Positions 1-10,530 of a DNA stretch of 64,000 nucleotides are shown piece by piece. The stretch is from contig JAILWY010000016.1 in the NCBI GenBank assembly GCA_022113835.1, forward strand, positions 13,547,501 through 13,611,500. The letters run 5' to 3'. Within the stretch, counting starts at the first letter, position 1, and every line of letters begins with the position of its first letter. This DNA comes from Atopsyche davidsoni (taxonomy: Eukaryota; Arthropoda; Insecta; Trichoptera; Hydrobiosidae). Position numbers and translations under genes: made by a program. Under the pieces are notes generated by a model that was not told where the DNA came from, searched no databases, and saw only the letters and a list, made by a program, of their open reading frames with translations.

Positions 1-643
1 AAAAATCATTTGTAGTTCAATTTAAAATAGTACCATAAAAAAACTGTTGGTTATGATCGAAAACCATAAAATTTAAAGTCAATACGCTATTTATATTGAT
101 CTATCACTTTAAGATAACAGTTATCATTTGAAACGGCATAAAAAAATCTTCATAATAAAATTTGCAATTATTATTACTAGGTATTTTATGATTCAATTTA
201 AGCAAAAATTAAAAAATTAGTGGAATATAAATTTTAAAAACCGTTCATGTTCATTTTTTAATATATTAACAATTTTTAATCAAATTAAATTAAAACTTTT
301 TATTATAAAAAAAGCCACTTAACTAATTGCCCATCAATAGATGTTCTTCACATTATGATATTAAAAAAAACAATACAATGAGGAAAAAAATTACAATTTA
401 CCGTTATTAATCATACATTTCCATGTTTTATAAAGTTATGATTTCTAAATTTTCTATAAATGACATGAATACTAAATTCACCACAATGCTTATTCAATTA
501 CTTTATAAAGCCTTCAAATAATGAGTCAATTAAAATAAACGTATGTAGTGGCAGTAATCGTTCCTACTAATGAAGTGTATTATAGACTGAAAACTACAGC
601 TTGCAGAGTGCTCACTACCTCACTTAGATTCGAGAGAATAACA
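1..643. other. AT-rich flank upstream of the Gr cluster
   Basis: This stretch is very AT-rich with many A and T runs. I see no convincing exon, tRNA or transposon. It contains the upstream flank and presumably the promoter of the first Gr copy, but no promoter element can be assigned. An open frame from 548 has no ATG before 644, where the receptor-like sequence begins. Confidence 0.5.
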
Positions 644-2283
644 ATGCATTTCTGTTGTCAAGAGTTGATCGACCTTCTTTATCCAATTTATATTTACTCG
701 GTGCTCTTGGGAGTCGATTCGTTTGCAATAGTGAAAAAACGACGGGTTTTGTCCGTCTCAAATGTTCGATTGAATTCATTTAAAATTATTTTTAAGTTAT
801 TTGTGTTTTGGTTTTTATTTAAACCTATTGTGATATTTGTCACAGATCCGCCAACATTCGGAGGCATTTCTTACTATGTTTACAGTGTACAGATCGTGGG
901 CGGAGTTTTAACTTGTTGATGGGACTTTATAATCGCCATATTTGCGCGACAAAAAGTCATGTTATTTCTAAATCAATTGATCAATCATGAATGTGAGTTA
1001 AAAAAACTCGGCAGTGGAAATAATAACAAATCCTATTTAATAAAATTAAGAATAATAATTATATCGTTTCCCTTAGTCCTTATAATTATTTAATAGATAT
1101 ATCACAAATACCTGAAAGAGATATAAATGGAGTCATCGAGTATGTGTATCTTTATGTTAGCGCATTGCTTGAGAATGTTATTAACGCACAATTTTTTTGT
1201 TTATAATAAGAATTCAATATCAAAAGTTAAACCTACAATATGAGCAATTTTGCAAGAAAATCGATGTCCTCTCTGAGTGCAACTTTCTCGCAGAGAAACA
1301 CGAACATTGCAGGACTCTGGTGAAGGTATTTCGCGTCCATCATGACATTTGCAGCACCTCTTCTTTTATTTGTTTGTTTTGTTTCATTACGGACATGATA
1401 GCTCAAGCTATTATTTTTCAATATTTTTTTGTACTAAGAGTTGGATTTGAAATTTTTACTATATTTTATATGTGCGATACCACAAAGAAAGAGGTACAAA
1501 AAATATTGTAATATAATATTTAATCAACAACAACTCAATTATAATAAACCAACAAATGAAATCTTATGGTAAACTTAAAACCAATTTTAGGGAGACTTGT
1601 TGGGTATTTCAATAAATAAAAACTTCTCAAACAAAAAACACATGCAACCGTTGGTTAGTAACTTTTGAAAATAATACAATTTGAAATTTTTTTTTTCCAA
1701 AAATCACTTGAAGAATCACTTTTGTTTTTTGAAAATACATTTATTTTATTAAAATTCTGTTTTTCAGTTGAAAATTGCATATTTACAATTTATTCATCAA
1801 AAAGTGACATTAGATGTGTGTGGAATGTTTTCTTTGAGTTTCGCTACAATGTTTTCAGTAAGTAACAGAAGTTTTGCCACCAAAGGTTATAATGAAGTAT
1901 TACATCATAATATCTATGCTTAATACGTATACAAAATGTTTTTTGGCAATTGATGAGTCGTGAACCGACGAGCAAAGTCTTTGATATTTTTTTTTGTACA
2001 CAATCATGATTCAATCTCCCAACTCGACTAGCAAAGACTGGGCTAATAATTTGGACACAACACCAAACTATTAAAATCAAATAGTAGGTCCAAATACTAT
2101 TTGTATCTTATTATCGAAGAGTTTTTAGTCTTTTCAGATGTATGCCTTCAACATATTTCTATGATTTTTTAGGTATTTCATAATTAATTTTATAAATATT
2201 CATGAATGCGTATTTTTCAGCTCTTGGCGACTGCAATGATGAATGTGGTGGTTTACGTTCAATTCCTTAAAAGTCTGGAATAA
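644..2283 (+). pseudogene. Gustatory receptor pseudogene (Gr copy A), four exons
   Basis: This is a decayed paralogue of the two receptors downstream. Exon 1 (644-1493) starts at an ATG with receptor-like sequence (LYPIYIYSVLLG) and ends in CDTTKKE before a GTACAA donor. It is broken by an in-frame TGA at 917-919, after which homology resumes in the same frame (QKVMLFLNQL). A frameshift follows near 1080-1090 and another in a T-run near 1191-1198. About 26 residues are also missing after the conserved FRVHHDICS motif, compared with copy B. The three small exons remain open: 1591-1653 (starting GD, with a GTTAGT donor), 1768-1857 (30 codons, matching the IKLxxLQ...HQ exon of the other copies) and 2221-2283 (ending VVVYVQF, then TAA). 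Introns are 97, 114 and 363 bp, all phase 0. Loss therefore seems confined to the large exon. Assembly error in homopolymers could explain one frameshift but not the TGA and the deletion together. Confidence 0.8.
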
Positions 2284-2585
2284 TTTGTATGCTGTATTAT
2301 AACCAAATCAAAAAAAATAGTAAAAATACCTCACAATGTTTTATTGAACATTTATTTAAAAAATTAAATTTCAATTTGAATTTCGAAGTTTTTACTATTT
2401 ATTTTTTGCACAAAATAAACATTCTATCTCATTATCATAATACTTATTACTTCGTTGACTATGTTTTTAAAAATAAAGAGTCCAAACTACCACGATAAAG
2501 TACAATTATATATTTCTGGTAATATACTCGAAACAACAGTTTTCTTGGTAATATTTACTGTATATCTGACAACTAAGCCTCTTCA
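2284..2585. other. AT-rich spacer 3' of Gr copy A
   Basis: This is the 3' flank of copy A. A 69-codon open frame (2289-2498) is rich in Asn, Phe, Tyr and Lys and shows no receptor motif, so I treat it as chance. I see nothing else of note. Confidence 0.4.
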
Positions 2586-2820
2586 TAAACTCTTGACTTG
2601 TGATACCTAGAATACGGTTGAAGATTTGTTATATCTCGAGTGTAGTTGATGACTTGTCATGTCTAGATTACGATTTATAATTTATTAGGTCTAAATTACC
2701 GTTGACGAATTTTCATGTCTAAACTTATGCTTGTCATGTCCTTACTACGGTCGATGGTGTTTCATTGTACAATGGTATTGTGATATGTCATGTCTTGACA
2801 ACAATGGATGACTAAGGACT
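2586..2820 (+). repeat. Degenerate minisatellite, unit about 35-45 bp
   Basis: At least five imperfect tandem units share the core GACTTGTCATGTCTAGATTA and variants. The recurring words are 'ttgatgacttgtcatgtcta', 'gacgaattttcatgtctaaa', 'cttgtcatgtccttactacg' and 'gatatgtcatgtcttgac'. Units differ by many substitutions and small indels, so the array is old. It lies between Gr copies A and B. Confidence 0.6.
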
Positions 2821-3763
2821 AGATACGCTATTTGATTACTTTTCCTCTTCAAATTCTATTTTTTCCACGTATAACTTTCGTTAATCTAGGGTGCTTATGT
2901 AATACTTATAATATTTTAAATAAAATAAGTCCATGTTTTAGCGGTTACCATACTCGCATGCTGGTGTGCGTATTGCATTATCATGTTCGAATTTTGGTAA
3001 AAATAAGTTTTTCAATCAAACAAGTTAATCATCATACACTATTTTTTTGGTAATCTTTTACACACAAAACATTGTAAAAAATGCTCAAAAAGTTGTTATA
3101 GTATTTTTTTAATAAGAACTACTCAAAAACCAAACTTTTTTTTAATAAATCATAAAAAAAGTTTATTGGAGATAAAAATACTTTTGAGATTTGCAATATA
3201 ATTCTTACAAATATTATCAGTAAGTAAAAATAAAAACTATTTTTTATACCACCGTGATTTTGAAAACGAATAATGTTTGCCTAGACCACAATTATTTTTT
3301 TATCAAAACAATAAAAAAATCATAATGTTTTTAAAGCATGTTGCATCAAAAAGTTCACAATGAGGCTTTTATTACAAAATGAAAGAGTAACAGAGGATGG
3401 TCACTTGAGTATGTTTATATATTAACACAAATTTATTAATTAACAAGTTTAAATCAATATATGTAATCAATTATACTCCTAGATGACGCAACCTTCAAAT
3501 GTTCATTTGATAAATGCAGGTTCAAATACGTAACATTTTTATTAAACATAAAACATTCACTTATTTAATTTTCAATTCAATCAATCTATTACAATGCAGT
3601 ATTGATAAAATCAACAAATTTATTGGTTTTAATATACTCAACATAAATTACAAAGCTCGGGGTACACAGCTCGATGGACGATGTCAACATTTTCCACGAG
3701 TCTTTGTTAGTTTCAACATTCGAATTGCGGTGTTTTTATTAGTTTGTCCTGCAGGCCGACAGC
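2821..3763. other. AT-rich spacer upstream of Gr copy B
   Basis: No exon or transposon is recognisable. The stretch has several A/T homopolymers and short open frames of AT-rich composition. The last few hundred bases should hold the copy B promoter, but I can point to no TATA box or initiator with confidence. Confidence 0.4.
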
Positions 3764-5147
3764 ATGAGCGGGGTTATCCACAGCTTAGTTCCTCTCTATT
3801 ACGTATCAGCCATTATGGCGATAGCTCCTTTTAAAATATGCAAAGTCGACAGATCGTTGAGAGTACTTGAATCAAAGCACGCTGTTCTAAAGGGAATAGT
3901 AAAAATAGTAGTAATCCAATTACTTCTCGAACCGTTCAGCTACGCCCGCGAGGCCACCGGAGTCGGCTTCACACACCTGGTAGATTCTTCGCAAATCGTC
4001 CTGTCCGTCGCGTGCGCATCCTGCATTATTTTAATAACTTCTGCGATACAGAGGAAATTCATACTCTTCGTAAACAATCTTGTTGAGTCTGAAAATAAAA
4101 TCCGGGATTTGGGACGAGGCGTTGATTACAGAGCGTGCTTCAGGTTTGGTGCGGCTTACTCGGTACTGATTCCATCGTTTACAGCTTTCGTTGAAATATT
4201 TGATATCCTAATTTATCCTGAAAGCATGAAAAGATGGAAAATGAAAGTTATGTTGTGTTATTATGCGTCAGTGCTGATTATAAATACGGTCGACTGCCAG
4301 TTCGGATGCTTATTGTATATATTAAAAAATCAATTTCAAATATTGAATTTGCATTTATTAAACGAATGCAAATTCATCGGAGCTTGTTCAGAAAGTGTTA
4401 TGGATATTTGCAAATACAATCACATTCAAAACATCTTGAGGATATTCCGCCTCCACCACGACATTTGCAGTCGCACCAAGGAACTGAATTCTCTCTTCGG
4501 TTGGCAATATTTGATAAAATTTCCATTTGCGTTCATGTCCATTTCCAATCACGTCTACTATACCTACATTACATTCAAAAATATGTACTTTTCGTGGGTA
4601 TTGTACTTATTAATTTTTCTGTGGGTAACAATGTTTTTGATACAAGTGTTATTTATAATTTTGATGTGCTTTGAGACAAAGAGAGAAGTAATTTTTTTTT
4701 GTAAATAGTATTTATTATTAAATAACATTATTATTTTTTTTAATAAAAATATGTTTTAGAGTGACATGACAATACTGTTACTAAACAAAAAGTATATGAA
4801 TCAAAATATGAAATATTTCATTCCTGTGGTGAGTTAAACCTTTTGAGAGCTTTGATATTTCATATTGAAAAAAATTTTTAAACCGATGTCTAATGATGCT
4901 TCAGATAAAACTAATCACTCTACAAACAGTTCACCAAAATGTAAATTTTTTGGTATTTGGATATTTTTCAATCAACTTCGAATTTCTCAATGTGGTAATT
5001 TACTTAACGTTTTTTTCTTATATTTTAAAAAAATCAATCATTGAAAGTAATAGGTGCAACATTTTTTTACAGATGTTATCTGGCACTCTTGCCCGCATAG
5101 TTATGTTGATACAATTCTATGAAACCAAACAAAATAAACAACACTAA
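3764..5147 (+). CDS. Gustatory receptor, Gr copy B (385 aa, four exons)
   Basis: This is an insect-type seven-transmembrane gustatory receptor, presumably a ligand-gated cation channel in the membrane of chemosensory neurons. My exon model is 3764-4687 (308 codons), 4760-4828 (23), 4905-4994 (30) and 5073-5147 (24 plus TAA). All introns are phase 0 and 72-78 bp long, with GTAATT, GTGAGT and GTAATT donors. Family evidence: an N-terminal PLYYVSAIMAIAPF segment, repeated hydrophobic helices, the conserved block ICKYNHIQNILRIFRLHHD around residue 220, FGWQYLIK shortly after it, a CFETKRE end to exon 1, and a C-terminal GTLARIVMLIQF close to the family's TYhhhhhQF signature, with Tyr replaced by Leu. 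Length matches typical Grs. The start is set by alignment with copy C. Its neighbours are paralogues. Ligand class cannot be told. Confidence 0.9.
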
Positions 5148-5505
5148 AATCACCTGTTATAAGTTACAAATATAGGTTTCCAAATGGCTTAAATATTATG
5201 TTACTTTTTGGTTTCAACATTAATTTATGTTTCAAGAAGTCCTTGACCCTATGTGGAATATTACAAATTGAACGAGTCTATCGTGGATTGCTTAAATACA
5301 ATTTATCAAGGTTTTATGTACAATTACTACAAACTAATAATTTTTCAATCATTAATTGTCATTTTTATTTGTGTGACTACATTATAATTAAAAATGATAC
5401 AATCACAATTTATTAACCGTGTTTCATTATCGTAGGATGAAATTTTTTTATCAAGAAGCTTTCAGTTATAGACAGAACACAGTCCAAGTCACTACCGAGA
5501 CCAAG
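5148..5505. other. Short spacer between Gr copies B and C
   Basis: These 358 bp separate the two intact receptors. An in-frame ATG at 5419 would extend copy C by 29 residues, but that extension has no counterpart in copy B and no hydrophobic or conserved motif. I therefore regard it as 5' leader. An AATAAA overlaps the very end of copy B and could serve as its polyadenylation signal. Confidence 0.4.
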
Positions 5506-7988
5506 ATGAGTACAATCATTTTAAAAATACTAAAACCTACTTACTATCTAACACTTATCACTGGTCTGGCCCCATATACAATGTACCGGGATAACGAAAC
5601 GAGGACCGATAAAGTAGAACAAACAAGATATCTGTTTCTCAAAGGATTGCTTAAAATAATATTGATTCTAATTTTATTTAATCCGTTCAATTATATTTTT
5701 CGGATAGGTAAACATGACGTCGCATCTACCGTGGATGTTACCCAAGTCTTAACGACAATTATTAGTGCAAATTTCATGATTTTTCTTTGTTCTTTATCTC
5801 AGAAGAAAGCTATGAAGTTCATTATAAATGTCATGGCACTCGAAGTGAAATTGAAAAATATGGGAAATGGAATCGAATGTACAATCAATCATTGGCTATG
5901 TATGTTTGTAGCTATTTTTTCTCCTACATTTACAATATTTGTAGAAATTTTTGCATTAATCGCGAATCCTACAAACCTATTGGAGCAAAGGCGAACATAT
6001 ATATATTGTTATTACATTTCGTTAATTATACTCAACGCAGTGGATGTTCAATTCGGATGTTTTCTTTATATATTAAAGAAACAATTTGAAGTTCTTAACA
6101 AACATTTGATTTGTGAGTGCCAATATATCGGCGGTTGCTCAGAAAGAACGCTAATGATTTGCAAGTACAACCATTATAATAGGATATCGAAAATATTTTC
6201 ACTGCACTACGACCTGTGCGGGAGCGCGAAGCTGCTGACGTCAGCGTTCCACTGGCAATACCTGATCAAGCTCCACGTGTACTTCATGTCGATGGCGAAC
6301 CACATATTCTACGACTACCTGGTGGTGACGAGGGGTGGAGTTTTTTCACATCAGAAATTCTGGGAAATAACTTCGTGGGTTATTCTGTACTTCGTTCACA
6401 TTATGTTTGTATTTATAATGTGCTTTTATACCAAACGAGAGGTGCGTGTTATCCGAATTCTTGCGACTTATAAAACTGCTTGTACTTTTGACATAGAGTA
6501 ATTTTGAGTGTATTTACTAGATATTACCTTATTCAAGTCGTGCCCAAAAGCATTAGTCGATTGAAAATTATGTGCAAAAGTATAATTGGAAGTTAAACCA
6601 AAAAAATAAAACAAATTATATTTCAAATACTTTGTTCTTGGGTATTGTACCGCATCATTTTTATATATTCCAAAGTTTCGTTCACTGTACTGAAAATACC
6701 TTCGGGGAATATTTAAAAAAGTGACCTTAAAACTGAGCCCGAAATATTGGAATAATAAAAACATGGATTTCAACCATAAATCGACTATTTAAATAAAAAC
6801 GGTCTATAAATCCTAGAAGCACATATAAATATAATGAATAATATTTTTTTTTTAAATCGTCCCAATTATTTGCTTTGTGAGTTTTATATGGTCTTATATT
6901 CTTTTGATAAAATTATATGTTTCTCTTCTATTATATTTGTACTATATATATATTAATTAAATTTTAGAGTGATTCGACAATTCTACTGCTTAATGAAAAC
7001 TACATGAACGTAAACAGAAAATACTTTATGCCAATTGTAAGTAATTGATTTTGAAAAATACTCTCCAACATTGACACTTAGTGATGGTTTTAGTAATTAT
7101 TATTCAAAAATCTAATTGAATGAATCTGAATCTATCATTCAAATTTAATTCATAATTAATAAAAACAATATTGTTATGGATATTTTTTTAACTTCCACGC
7201 ATTAAGCTATCAAGAGTTGGACGATCTATTGTTAACGATCAAATAAATGGTAATATATTTAATAAATCTAAATAGAAAGAAACGCAAATATATAATAATG
7301 TATTTCTATGTATGTAAAATGTTTTTTTTTTTTAAAATCAAAATTAACTAATAATTATTAAATTGCCTATAATTATATTATTTTAATATTTCCCTAAATT
7401 CAGTTCAAAAGTTTCTTATATTTTTCACTATCACGCAAATCAATATGCCATATTTGACTCCAATAAAACCACTAAAACATAAACTTTTGAAAAGAAAGAA
7501 CTAAGTAAACTTTCTAAGCAAAATAATTCTTTCATTTTCTTGAAGCTTTAAAACTATACTCAGGCTGTATTATAAAATCGTTTTTTTTTTAAATATATAA
7601 ATAATATTTCAGATAAAGCTTGCCTGCCTGCAGACTGCACACCAGAGGGTGAATTTCACTATCTTAGGAATGTTCCATATCAATTTAGAGTTTCTACACG
7701 TGGTAAGTTCCCAAAACTACACATATTTTTATTTTTTAAATATATTCTCCCTCATTAACTACAATATGAATTATTAAGAAATATATTCAAATTAAATTCC
7801 ACCAAGTACTCTCTGTCAAAAATATTGATTATTTCAATTGTTACATATAATAATATATATGTAACAATTGAATCCATATCTCTACACGTTAATATGTGCT
7901 AATTTAAATATTTGTTTTCCTGTTATAGATGATGGCGACAGTTTTTTCACAGGTTACTATACTAATTCAATTTTACGGTATTTACTGA
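5506..7988 (+). CDS. Gustatory receptor, Gr copy C (384 aa, four exons)
   Basis: This is a predicted seven-transmembrane insect gustatory receptor and the closest relative of copy B. My exon model is 5506-6441 (312 codons), 6968-7036 (23), 7613-7702 (30) and 7929-7988 (19 plus TGA). All three introns are phase 0 (526, 576 and 226 bp), with donors GTGCGT, GTAAGT and GTAAGT. Motifs: PTYYLTLITGLAPY at the N-terminus, VQFGCFLYILKKQFEVLN, CKYNHYNRISKIFSLHYDLC, HWQYLIK, CFYTKRE at the end of exon 1, and SQVTILIQF near the C-terminus, a variant of the TYhhhhhQF family end. The ATG at 5506 was chosen because it aligns with the start of copy B. Reading exon 1 through the donor gives a false C-terminus ending near 6501. 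Its introns are several-fold longer than those of copy B, with a repeat terminus (7791-7830) and a hairpin in intron 3. Confidence 0.9.
7791..7830 (-). repeat. Dispersed repeat family 1, terminus fragment
   Basis: This is a reverse-orientation match to the family terminus (TCAATATTTTTGACAGAGAG, then TACTTGGTGGAATT). It lies inside intron 3 of Gr copy C, and only the terminal 40 bp or so is recognisable. Confidence 0.65.
7833..7872. repeat. Perfect short inverted repeat (hairpin) in Gr intron
   Basis: The arms TTCAATTGTTACATATA and its exact complement are separated by only a few AT bases. The hairpin directly abuts the family 1 terminus fragment, suggesting the two belong to one insertion. 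Confidence 0.6.
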
Positions 7989-10340
7989 TATGAAAAGAAA
8001 TGGTTTTTTTTTGCACCAATAATATTATACAATGTGTAAAATAACACTTGATTATATCTAAATGTTTTAAAAATGTAGTAAACCAAGTGTCAAATCTGAC
8101 CTTAAAACAACCTGCAGTAACTCTATGCTTTATAAGACTCTTGTGCTGCAGTTATTAAAACCACAAAACAATATATATTATTTGGATAGTAAATTTATTT
8201 AAAAAAAACCAAATTAAAAACACTTGTGTATTCAAATACTAATAAAACACTTGACAAACTGGAAACTTCTTTAAAAATTATTTTATTGCTTGACCATGTT
8301 TCTGGAAAAAATTATTAAAAAAATATCAGTATTTCAAATAAAATCCTTTTGCGATTTTTTCCATATGCACAAGTGCTGTCCAATTATTTATGGGGTAAGG
8401 TAGTGAATGAATAAAAGTATAAGAAACAAGCCATACAAGTTTCAAATGGCGCTGTGTGTAAAGTTAACCTCCGCATTACTGTTTTCTCGCGAGGAATGAT
8501 GATGATGAAGTGCTGTACTTAAAGTTAAATTGCTCGTAGAGAACCTCAAGAATCCATTGCAAGTTGTGTTATGCTTTACTATCTTCCCTGTAGATATACA
8601 TTAAAAGTTAAAATTGCCCAAGTTAGCCTATGACTTACACTCGGTATATTTGAGATAATGACAACATTGATACTAATTTAACTGTCGAAGGGCTTTCTTG
8701 TTGAGTTTTTGGACTCTTGTTTGAGACTCCTTGGTGGTTGTTGAGTCAATCCTTTATTTTTTAAGGAAATAACATTCTTGAAAAATAATGAAACTTATTA
8801 AACCATAAAAAAAAATTCGCTTAAAATCTTAAGAGAATCTTATCAGAGAACTGTAGCGTCAACATTATGTATACATTTTTTGGCGATGTACTCGTATTAA
8901 CCAACTTACATCAAAATATGTTTTCGAGCGATCCGTTCGTATCAGACTCCTCGTCTACCGGTTCCATAGTGAGAAAAGTTGTCTATAAAAACAGTAAACG
9001 TTGCAAATGTGCTAACCTTTAGTTAACGATGGTTAATATAATATACTCAATATTCAATCCCCATTTTCACCCATAAAAAGTTCATTGTGTGTATAAAATT
9101 TATTGTCAGGTAATAAATTCACACACAAATTTTTTTTCAAAACACGAGTAGGGTTCAAACCCTTATTTTTGGTAATCCCTTATGGCGCCTTAGTTATTTT
9201 TATCGCACTGAAAGTGAAATAAAATTTTAACTTTTTAATGAAAGCGTGAAACAGTAAATGCAAAAATACTTAGTGAATCGTAAATAATGCTGTTTTTGTT
9301 TAAACGCACACTTATATGTCTTATTTGTCCTGTTGTGATATAGAAATATCCTTAAAAATTATTTACCTTGACACAATTGGAACGTTTATGCTAATAATGA
9401 TAATTATTAAATATCTGAGACACTTTTAAATTTTAAAATTATTTAATAATTTTTAATTTTAATTTATCACAAAAAATTATACCGTAATTTTTTTTTGTTG
9501 TTATAACATACTCGTATTTGTTGGAGTGATATAAAATGAACAAGCTTGTAAAAATCTAATGGAATCCTTAATTCGCAATATCTACAGGGAAATCCGACAA
9601 CAATATTTACATAAGATAAATGAAAATTGCAAAAAGTTACAGCGGATTTACCTTTAGCAGGAATGTTCGTGAAGTATCTGGCGATATGCTCAGTAAAACC
9701 TCTTCTATATTATTATCCGACAACTTAAATACGAGGGAGATAGAATTGCCTCTGCATAACATTAAATAATGAAAATTTACGTTGCACGGTCTAACCATGC
9801 CAAAGTTTGCTCGCATATAAAAGAATGAGGGAGAATTCCGTGAATTAAGTATGCCAAACAAGCTGGAAGGAAGTTTTTAATAAACAGCTGAACGCCGATA
9901 TCGACATGCAAACTCTTTTATTAAATATCGTAAATTTAAATCAAGTGCAAAAAGTTGCGGCAACGGGGAAAGTTTCAGGCGTTACGGCCTGATCTGCGGC
10001 GCGGCCGACCTCCCTGCATTTACAAGGCAAGGGCTGCGTATTTATATCTTGTTTTTGACAAGTTTTACTTACTTACATATTTTTATGTTTATCTTTATAC
10101 AGGTTATGTTTAACGTAACGCTTTGGACTGTTTCGCCCCATTACACTGCCAACACACCGCCGGGTGATTAACTCAGTATGAATTCCTTAGTATGGTTTCT
10201 GAAGATAATTCAAATATGAATGAATTTTTTTTAAATACTTCGAAACCCTCAAATTTAAAAAATAATTCATAATTTTTTTTTCAAAAACACCCAAAGAAAA
10301 AAATATTAACAAAAATATTAATTTTTACATACTTTGAAAT
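7989..10340. other. Gene-free AT-rich spacer
   Basis: No exon with good support is seen. A tRNA-like segment on the minus strand at about 9130-9210 is listed separately. A GC-richer patch near 9960-10040 is not convincingly coding on either strand. Confidence 0.4.
9130..9212 (-). repeat. Possible tRNA-derived SINE head
   Basis: Read on the minus strand there is a B-box-like GGGTTTGAACCCTAC that can form a T-arm. It is preceded by an A-box-like stretch around AACTAAGGCGCCATAAGG. The sequence is too degenerate for a functional tRNA. It is followed by CTCGTGTT, resembling the segment at about 41210. Confidence 0.35.
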
Positions 10341-10530
10341 TCAATATTCTTGACAGAGAGTGCTTGGTGGAATTCCATTTTAATATTTTAACACATGTAG
10401 ATTTTTATTGGTGACCGTTTTCGCCAACCATTTTCTGCTCTCTCTTAGATTCTGAAAACTCTGTTCGATAATGCCAACGTGAAAGGTTGGCGAAACCGGT
10501 CACAAATAAAAATCTATACATGGAAAAATT
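10341..10530. repeat. Dispersed repeat family 1, head-to-head copy with hammerhead-like core
   Basis: The copy starts with the family terminus (TCAATATTCTTGACAGAGAG) and then has the block GGTGACCGTTTTCGCCAACC. After a short spacer the same block appears in the other orientation (GGTTGGCGAAACCGGTCAC). The + core at 10463-10501 reads TCGATAA-T, hairpin GCCAAC/GTTGGC, GAAA, CCGGTC. No protein-coding content is present. Confidence 0.75.

Noticed and set aside
548..643. N-terminal extension of Gr copy A from 548
   Set aside because: It begins at GTG, not ATG, and has no counterpart in copies B and C. The receptor-like sequence begins at the ATG at 644.
5419..5505. 29-residue N-terminal extension of Gr copy C
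   Set aside because: It is in frame, but charged and without similarity to copy B; the ATG at 5506 aligns with the start of copy B.
6442..6501. C-terminal reading of Gr copy C through the first donor
   Set aside because: The residues after TKRE are intronic: GTGCGT is a donor, and the conserved SDxxxLLLN exon follows at 6968.
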